Origin: Bacillota bacterium
Lineage (GTDB): Bacteria; Bacillota; Bacilli; Bacillales; Cytobacillaceae
Direction: 5' to 3'
Length of the DNA stretch: 9,360 bases
Assembly: GCA_030705745.1 (NCBI GenBank)
Contig: JAUZPT010000090.1
Span: 1-9,360, forward strand
Below, in pieces: positions 6,506 through 9,360 of the stretch. Within the stretch, counting starts at the first letter, position 1. Each line of letters begins with the position of its first letter. The notes below the pieces were generated by a model. The model made no database searches. It was not told the DNA's origin and saw only the letters and a list, made by a program, of their open reading frames with translations. The position numbers were made by a program, and so were the translations under genes.

Positions 6506-6913
6506 ATGGGAGCCAATGAAATACGACGGTCCATGCCGCTGTTCCCAATCGGTATTGTCATGCAGCTGACAGAATTAACTGCACGGCAAATTCGATACTA
6601 TGAAGAGCATCAATTGATTTCTCCGGCTAGAACGGATGGGAACCGTCGGCTCTTTTGTTTGAATGATATTGACAGGCTTTTGGAAATTAAGGATTTAATT
6701 GAACGCGGTATTAATATGGCAGGAATCAAGGAAGTTTTTTCTGTTAAGGAAAAGCTTGTGATGTCAGAAGAGATTGTAAAAGAAGCAGAAATAGCCAGAC
6801 GCGATTTGACGGATGATGAATTGAGAAAGCTTCTGCGGAGCGAATTGTCGCATGCAGGACGATTTAATCGATCTTCATTGCGTCAAGGCGATATGTCTCG
6901 TTTTTTTCAATAA
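6506..6913 (+). CDS. glnR: MerR-family nitrogen repressor GlnR
   Basis: GlnR represses glnRA and other nitrogen genes when glutamine is plentiful; feedback-inhibited glutamine synthetase binds its C-terminal tail and relieves autoinhibition of dimerisation. The 135-residue product equals the B. subtilis length. It has the [28 protein letters not shown] helix-turn-helix (about 7-34), the winged GNRRLF (45-50), the NMAGIKEV helix, a variable linker, and the conserved tail [18 protein letters not shown]. The frame is open upstream to ATG 6440, but that would overlap the promoter; ATG 6506 has GGAAGGAG (6491-6498) at 7 nt. It is the first gene of the operon with glnA, and two operators lie in its own promoter. 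Confidence 0.97.
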   Translation: MGANEIRRSMPLFPIGIVMQLTELTARQIRYYEEHQLISPARTDGNRRLFCLNDIDRLLEIKDLIERGINMAGIKEVFSVKEKLVMSEEIVKEAEIARRDLTDDELRKLLRSELSHAGRFNRSSLRQGDMSRFFQ

Positions 6914-7057
6914 CTGGCCTTCCGGGATGACCTGTACCGTAAACGGCACTGAACCAGTCAAATGGGTCAACTGCCTAGGATAGTCACCATGCCAGCTCTG
7001 CACATTCATTTATGAAAAAGGTACTAAATAGAAATTTGACTTCAGGAGGAAAAAGAA
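6914..7057 (+). other. glnR-glnA spacer with possible RNA structure
   Basis: A 144-nt spacer, long for genes that function as one unit. I see ACTGG (6913-6917) able to pair with CCAGT (6954-6958), enclosing GTaCCG-TAAA-CGGcAC (6934-6949), and a second weak hairpin (GGT..ACT 6965-6972 with AGT.ACC 6982-6988). An 18-codon frame from ATG 6927 to TAG 6983 lacks a ribosome site. No T-tract follows, so this is not an obvious terminator. The glnA ribosome site AGGAGG (7044-7049) closes the spacer. Confidence 0.4.
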
Positions 7058-8392
7058 ATGAGAAAATATTCAAGAGAAGATATTCAACGCTTGGCAAAAG
7101 AAGAAAATGTTAAATTTATTCGTTTGCAATTCACAGACATCCTTGGAACAATTAAAAACGTGGAAATTCCAATCAGTCAACTTGAAAAAGCACTAGATAA
7201 CAAAATGATGTTCGACGGTTCTTCCATCGAAGGTTTCGTGCGCATCGAGGAATCAGATATGCTTTTATACCCTGATCTTAACACATGGGTCGTATTCCCT
7301 TGGACTGCCGAAAAAGGAAAAGTGGCTCGTCTAATTTGTGATATCTACACTCCTGAAGGAAAGCCTTTTGAAGGGGATCCACGAAACAATCTTCGCCGTG
7401 TCCTAGATGAAATGAAGGAGCTTGGCTTCACAAACTTCAACCTCGGGCCAGAGCCGGAATTTTTCTTGTTCAAATTAGATGAGCAAGGTGAACCAACTTT
7501 GGAATTGAACGATAAAGGCGGATATTTTGACCTTGCACCAACAGATTTGGGCGAAAACTGCCGTCGTGACATCGTACTTGAGCTTGAGGAAATGGGCTTT
7601 GAAATTGAAGCTTCTCACCACGAAGTTGCTCCAGGACAACACGAAATCGATTTTAAATATGCGGATGCCTTAACAGCATGTGACCAAATTCAAACGTTCA
7701 AGCTTGTAGTAAAAACAATTGCACGCAAACACGGATTGCACGCAACATTTATGCCGAAGCCATTATTCGGTGTGAACGGTTCTGGTATGCACTGCAACCT
7801 TTCATTATTTAAAAATGGTGAAAATACATTTTATGATACAAAAGGTGACCTTGAACTTAGCGATACAGCTCGCCAATTTATCGCAGGTATCTTGAAGCAT
7901 GCTCCAAACTTTACAGCGGTAACAAACCCGACTGTCAATTCATACAAGCGCCTTGTGCCTGGCTATGAAGCACCTTGCTATGTAGCATGGTCTGCAAGAA
8001 ACCGTTCACCGCTAATCCGTATCCCGGCTTCACGCGGATTGAGCACGCGTGTGGAAGTGCGCAGTGTTGACCCTGCAGCAAATCCATACTTAGCGATGGC
8101 AGTACTTTTGAAAGCAGGACTTGACGGCATTAAAAACAAATTAACGCCTCCAGCTCCGGTTGACCGCAATATTTATGTTATGAACAAAGAAGAGCGCATC
8201 GCTGAAGGCATTGAAGACCTTCCAGCTACATTGGCTCAAGCTCTTGATCAACTGAAACAAGACGAAGTTATCGTTTCAGGTCTTGGGGAGCACATTTTAG
8301 AGCACTTCGTGGAAGCAAAAGAAATCGAATGGGATATGTTTAGAACACAAGTTCACCCATGGGAACGCGAACAATATATGAGCATGTATTAA
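7058..8392 (+). CDS. glnA: Glutamine synthetase, class I-alpha
   Basis: GlnA makes glutamine from glutamate, ammonia and ATP and, in Bacillus, is also a nitrogen sensor: the feedback-inhibited dodecamer activates GlnR and inactivates TnrA. The 444-residue product has the same length as B. subtilis GlnA and near-identical blocks: [10 protein letters not shown] with Arg62 (the residue tied to feedback inhibition), GPEPEFFLF at 130-138 with metal ligands Glu132 and Glu134, NGSGMHCN with His245, [17 protein letters not shown] with Glu304 of the flap, and RIPASR. It lacks the I-beta adenylylation insertion. ATG 7058 is preceded by AGGAGG at 8 nt. Transcription comes mainly from the GlnR-controlled promoter upstream of glnR. 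Its terminator is disturbed by an adjacent repeat element. Confidence 0.98.
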   Translation: MRKYSREDIQRLAKEENVKFIRLQFTDILGTIKNVEIPISQLEKALDNKMMFDGSSIEGFVRIEESDMLLYPDLNTWVVFPWTAEKGKVARLICDIYTPEGKPFEGDPRNNLRRVLDEMKELGFTNFNLGPEPEFFLFKLDEQGEPTLELNDKGGYFDLAPTDLGENCRRDIVLELEEMGFEIEASHHEVAPGQHEIDFKYADALTACDQIQTFKLVVKTIARKHGLHATFMPKPLFGVNGSGMHCNLSLFKNGENTFYDTKGDLELSDTARQFIAGILKHAPNFTAVTNPTVNSYKRLVPGYEAPCYVAWSARNRSPLIRIPASRGLSTRVEVRSVDPAANPYLAMAVLLKAGLDGIKNKLTPPAPVDRNIYVMNKEERIAEGIEDLPATLAQALDQLKQDEVIVSGLGEHILEHFVEAKEIEWDMFRTQVHPWEREQYMSMY

Positions 8393-8399
8393 TCAACAG

Positions 8400-8428
8400 A
8401 ACCCCTGACACTAATGTGTTAGGGGTTT
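8400..8428 (+). terminator. glnA terminator hairpin (T-tract interrupted)
   Basis: AACCCCTGACAC (8400-8411) pairs with GTGTTAGGGGTT (8416-8427) around TAAT. The stem is strong, but after TTT the sequence turns to ACTTGTGAGG instead of a T-run. A second, degenerate copy with a proper T-tract lies at 8999-9031, suggesting that an insertion split or duplicated the original terminator. Confidence 0.8.
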
Positions 8429-8462
8429 ACTTGTGAGGTGCAAAAAGGTAAATCGCAGACCA

Positions 8463-8522
8463 AATCAAATAGCAAATCACATAAACTTCACAGCATAATT
8501 CACAGTATATTTCACAGTCATA
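8463..8522 (+). repeat. Left array of TTCACAG units, about 12-bp period
   Basis: Five tandem units place TCAMA at 8465, 8477, 8488, 8500 and 8512 (spacing 12, 11, 12, 12). The last three are exact TTCACAG (8487-8493, 8499-8505, 8511-8517) with variable 5-bp AT-rich spacers. One unit per helical turn suggests cooperative protein binding along one face of the DNA. Confidence 0.7.
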
Positions 8523-8526
8523 AAGG

Positions 8527-8560
8527 CTTAAAGATGCAAATATCTCTAAGTTTTTTTTTT
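8527..8560 (+). terminator. AT-rich terminator with ten Ts inside the repeat region
   Basis: CTTA-A-AGAT (8527-8535) pairs with ATCT-C-TAAG (8542-8550) around GCAAAT, with one internal A/C mismatch, followed by ten Ts (8551-8560). The stem can extend by G-T and A-T pairs into the T-run. It lies about 130 nt after the first glnA hairpin, with no gene in between, and could catch readthrough from glnA. Confidence 0.6.
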
Positions 8561-8576
8561 ACCAAGGCAAGCTTGA

Positions 8577-8769
8577 TAAATAAGCGGAGTATTTTCTCTT
8601 AATTAGAAAATAGCACTGAAAATAGCTTAAATAGACGGAAAGATTCCGACTATTGACTCGAAAAACGTGAAAATGGTTAATTTTGCTTTGCTTAATCGGA
8701 AAACTTCCCCTTATATACCCCGAATCGAGCTCTATTCTGCAGTCTAACCGAAAAATCTCCGCTTATTTA
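8577..8769. mobile_element. Nested 193-bp MITE-like element
   Basis: The ends are inverted repeats: TAAATAAGCGGAG is perfect on both sides (8577-8589 and inverted 8757-8769), and the similarity continues to 25 bp with 4 mismatches (8577-8601, 8745-8769). Inside, a 20-bp module AANCGGARNNNTTYCNNYTA recurs: 8582-8601, 8633-8652 and 8694-8713 on the plus strand, and 8745-8764 on the minus strand. The second copy is itself a hairpin (8630-8654). It has no coding capacity. The AAGCGGAG...TTTTC ends recall intergenic repeats seen in multiple copies in Bacillaceae genomes, though I cannot confirm that here. A target duplication is not clear. Confidence 0.6.
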
Positions 8770-8812
8770 AATATTACTGGTTACTCAATTAAGGATAAGA
8801 CCTCTTACTAAA

Positions 8813-8949
8813 TCACAAATAATTCACACACCCTCCAATAATTATTTCATACCCTGTGATTTACTATGTGAATTAAGACAAAATAAGCAATTAAAATTTG
8901 CCAAAATGTTGATAAATCAGTAAAAAACGAACTGTGAATTTTATCGTGA
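8813..8949. repeat. Right array of TTCACA units, partly inverted
   Basis: Two plus-strand units (TCACA at 8813 and 8824, 11 bp apart) are followed by inverted units TGTGA at 8855 and 8867 (12 bp apart), then TGTGA at 8933 and CGTGA at 8945 (12 bp apart). The last four mirror the direct units near the left end of the region. The spacer includes TGTTGATAA, one base from a DnaA box, probably by chance. Confidence 0.6.
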
Positions 8950-8998
8950 ATTCAAGTGCGTTTTCCTTTGTGTTTTACAATGTTTGTACCTCTAAAGT

Positions 8999-9031
8999 AA
9001 ACCTGTTACACCATTGTGTTAGGGGTTTTTT
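8999..9031 (+). terminator. Degenerate second copy of the glnA terminator
   Basis: AAACC (8999-9003) can pair with GGTTT, and ACAC with GTGT around CATT, with a 4-nt internal loop, followed by a T-run to 9031. TGTGTTAGGGGTTT (9015-9028) is identical to 8415-8428, exactly 600 bp away. The 3' arm and T-tract are intact while the 5' arm has decayed, the reverse of the first copy. Confidence 0.55.
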
Positions 9032-9081
9032 ATAGAAAAAATAGCACCATTAAGAAATGAATGCTATATATCTTGAAAACC

Positions 9082-9109
9082 AAAAAACCCTGTAAAAATA
9101 ATGACAGGG
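9082..9109 (-). terminator. Terminator of the minus-strand small membrane protein gene
   Basis: CCCTGT (9088-9093) pairs with ACAGGG (9104-9109). On the minus strand the stem is followed by six Ts (As at 9082-9087), 6 nt after the stop codon of the gene ending at 9116. Confidence 0.8.
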
Positions 9110-9115
9110 CTCCTT

Positions 9116-9360
9116 CTATTTTTTATTTGTATGCCCGGGTTTCAAGGACTCGAAGCTTTTGATGACCGATTCACCTCCAAATCCCGCGAGGATTGATAGA
9201 AATAGGACTTGTGCTGGTGATACGGGTTCAGTATATAGAACAAGGAGGACAGCTGCAAGGGAACCCATAAGCATTTCCAAAATAAAACCAGGATAGAAAA
9301 ATTTCTTTGTACGAAAAGGGATGATAAGTTTTCCGTGTTTTTTTAAATGATTACAAACCC
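9116..9360 (-). CDS. Small membrane protein, C-terminal 80 residues (possibly DUF4257)
   Basis: The minus strand has an open frame from the window edge to a TAG at 9116-9118, giving the last 80 residues of a small protein. It begins VCNHLKKHGKLIIPFRTKKF, a basic loop, then has two hydrophobic stretches: GFILEMLMGSLAAVLLVLYT and SPAQVLFLSILAGFGGESVI, ending with a polar tail NKK. The pattern (basic HKHGK..P..TKKF loop, membrane helix, LSILAGFGG-type helix) resembles the Bacillus DUF4257 family of roughly 95-residue membrane proteins of unknown function; this is from memory and tentative. A holin-like protein is an alternative. The start lies outside the window. A terminator directly after the stop codon supports it as a real gene. 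Confidence 0.65.
   Translation of the reverse strand, partial: VCNHLKKHGKLIIPFRTKKFFYPGFILEMLMGSLAAVLLVLYTEPVSPAQVLFLSILAGFGGESVIKSFESLKPGHTNKK

Larger units (their letters stand above)
8424..9003. mobile_element. Putative 580-bp non-autonomous mobile element with terminal inverted repeats
   Basis: The left end GGTTTACTT..GAGGT.CAAA (8424-8444) recurs inverted at the right end (8983-9003), 18 of 21 bases matching. Just inside each end are TTCACA-type units in mirrored orientation, as expected for subterminal protein-binding sites of a transposon or MITE. There is no open frame of useful length, so no transposase. The element begins within the 3' arm of the glnA terminator, and a second copy of that hairpin follows its right end. 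TGTTA occurs two bases outside the left end (8417-8421) and immediately outside the right end (9004-9008), a possible target duplication. Exact borders are uncertain. I do not recognise a named family; part of the symmetry could come from the duplicated, self-complementary terminator. Confidence 0.5.
8393..9115. other. Gene-free region after glnA
   Basis: 723 bases with no supportable gene on either strand; short frames are interrupted throughout and the base composition is more AT-rich than the flanking genes. Everything I can interpret here is a terminator or a repeat, listed separately. The stretch from 9032 to 9081 holds only a weak inverted repeat (ATAGCA 9041-9046 with TGCTAT 9062-9067). 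Confidence 0.8.

Noticed and set aside
6914..7057. Glutamine riboswitch in front of glnA
   Set aside because: Known glutamine-binding glnA RNAs are from cyanobacteria and relatives, and I could not match their conserved core here. GlnR operators already explain the regulation.
8813..8871. TCACA and TGTGA motifs as Crp/Fnr-type operators
   Set aside because: Such operators need TGTGA-N6-TCACA; here the half sites are in tandem at 11-12 bp or in the opposite order, and no gene start lies nearby.
8909..8917. TGTTGATAA as a DnaA box
   Set aside because: One mismatch to the consensus and only a single copy in AT-rich DNA; no origin-like gene context.
8393..9115. CRISPR array in the repeat region
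   Set aside because: Repeats are only 7-20 bp, unevenly placed and in both orientations, without unique spacers of constant length or cas genes.

Overview
The window is a chromosomal segment from a low-GC, endospore-forming Bacillaceae bacterium (Bacillus sensu lato). This rests on recognisable proteins close to those of Bacillus subtilis: MiaA, Hfq, the sporulation AAA+ protein SpoVK, HflX, the YnbB-type PLP enzyme, the MerR-family regulator GlnR and class I-alpha glutamine synthetase GlnA. Gene order follows the B. subtilis miaA-hfq ... spoVK-hflX-ynbB-glnR-glnA neighbourhood. The ribonucleotide reductase (nrd) and cwlC genes that lie between hfq and spoVK in B. subtilis are absent, and a minus-strand TRIC-type membrane channel gene sits between spoVK and hflX.

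Layout. Positions 1-70 hold the first codons of a minus-strand mreBH-like actin homologue, divergent from miaA across 344 bp. miaA and hfq (415-1639) form a short operon ending in a clear terminator. After about 300 bp with possible short leader ORFs comes spoVK (TTG start, 1941). It converges on the minus-strand channel gene (2974-3579) with a hairpin between them. hflX (TTG start, 3797) and ynbB (5071-6342) form a second operon closed by a strong terminator. glnR-glnA (6506-8392) is a third operon. It has a consensus SigA promoter and two GlnR/TnrA boxes: GlnR, activated by feedback-inhibited glutamine synthetase, would repress its own operon under nitrogen excess. A 144-nt, possibly structured spacer separates glnR from glnA.

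The unusual part is the 723 bp after glnA (8393-9115), which has no gene but is dense in structured repeats. A segment of about 580 bp (8424-9003) has imperfect 21-bp terminal inverted repeats and begins inside the 3' arm of the glnA terminator. A partly degenerate second copy of that terminator hairpin lies just beyond its far end, offset by exactly 600 bp. Inside are arrays of TTCACA-type units at 11-12 bp spacing, pointing one way at the left end and the other way at the right end, plus a terminator with ten Ts. Nested in the middle is a 193-bp MITE-like element with 25-bp terminal inverted repeats and four copies of a 20-bp CGGA-containing module. No transposase is encoded, so I read this as a non-autonomous element carrying a second one. 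The window ends in the 3' part of a minus-strand gene for a small membrane protein (9116 to the edge) with its own terminator.
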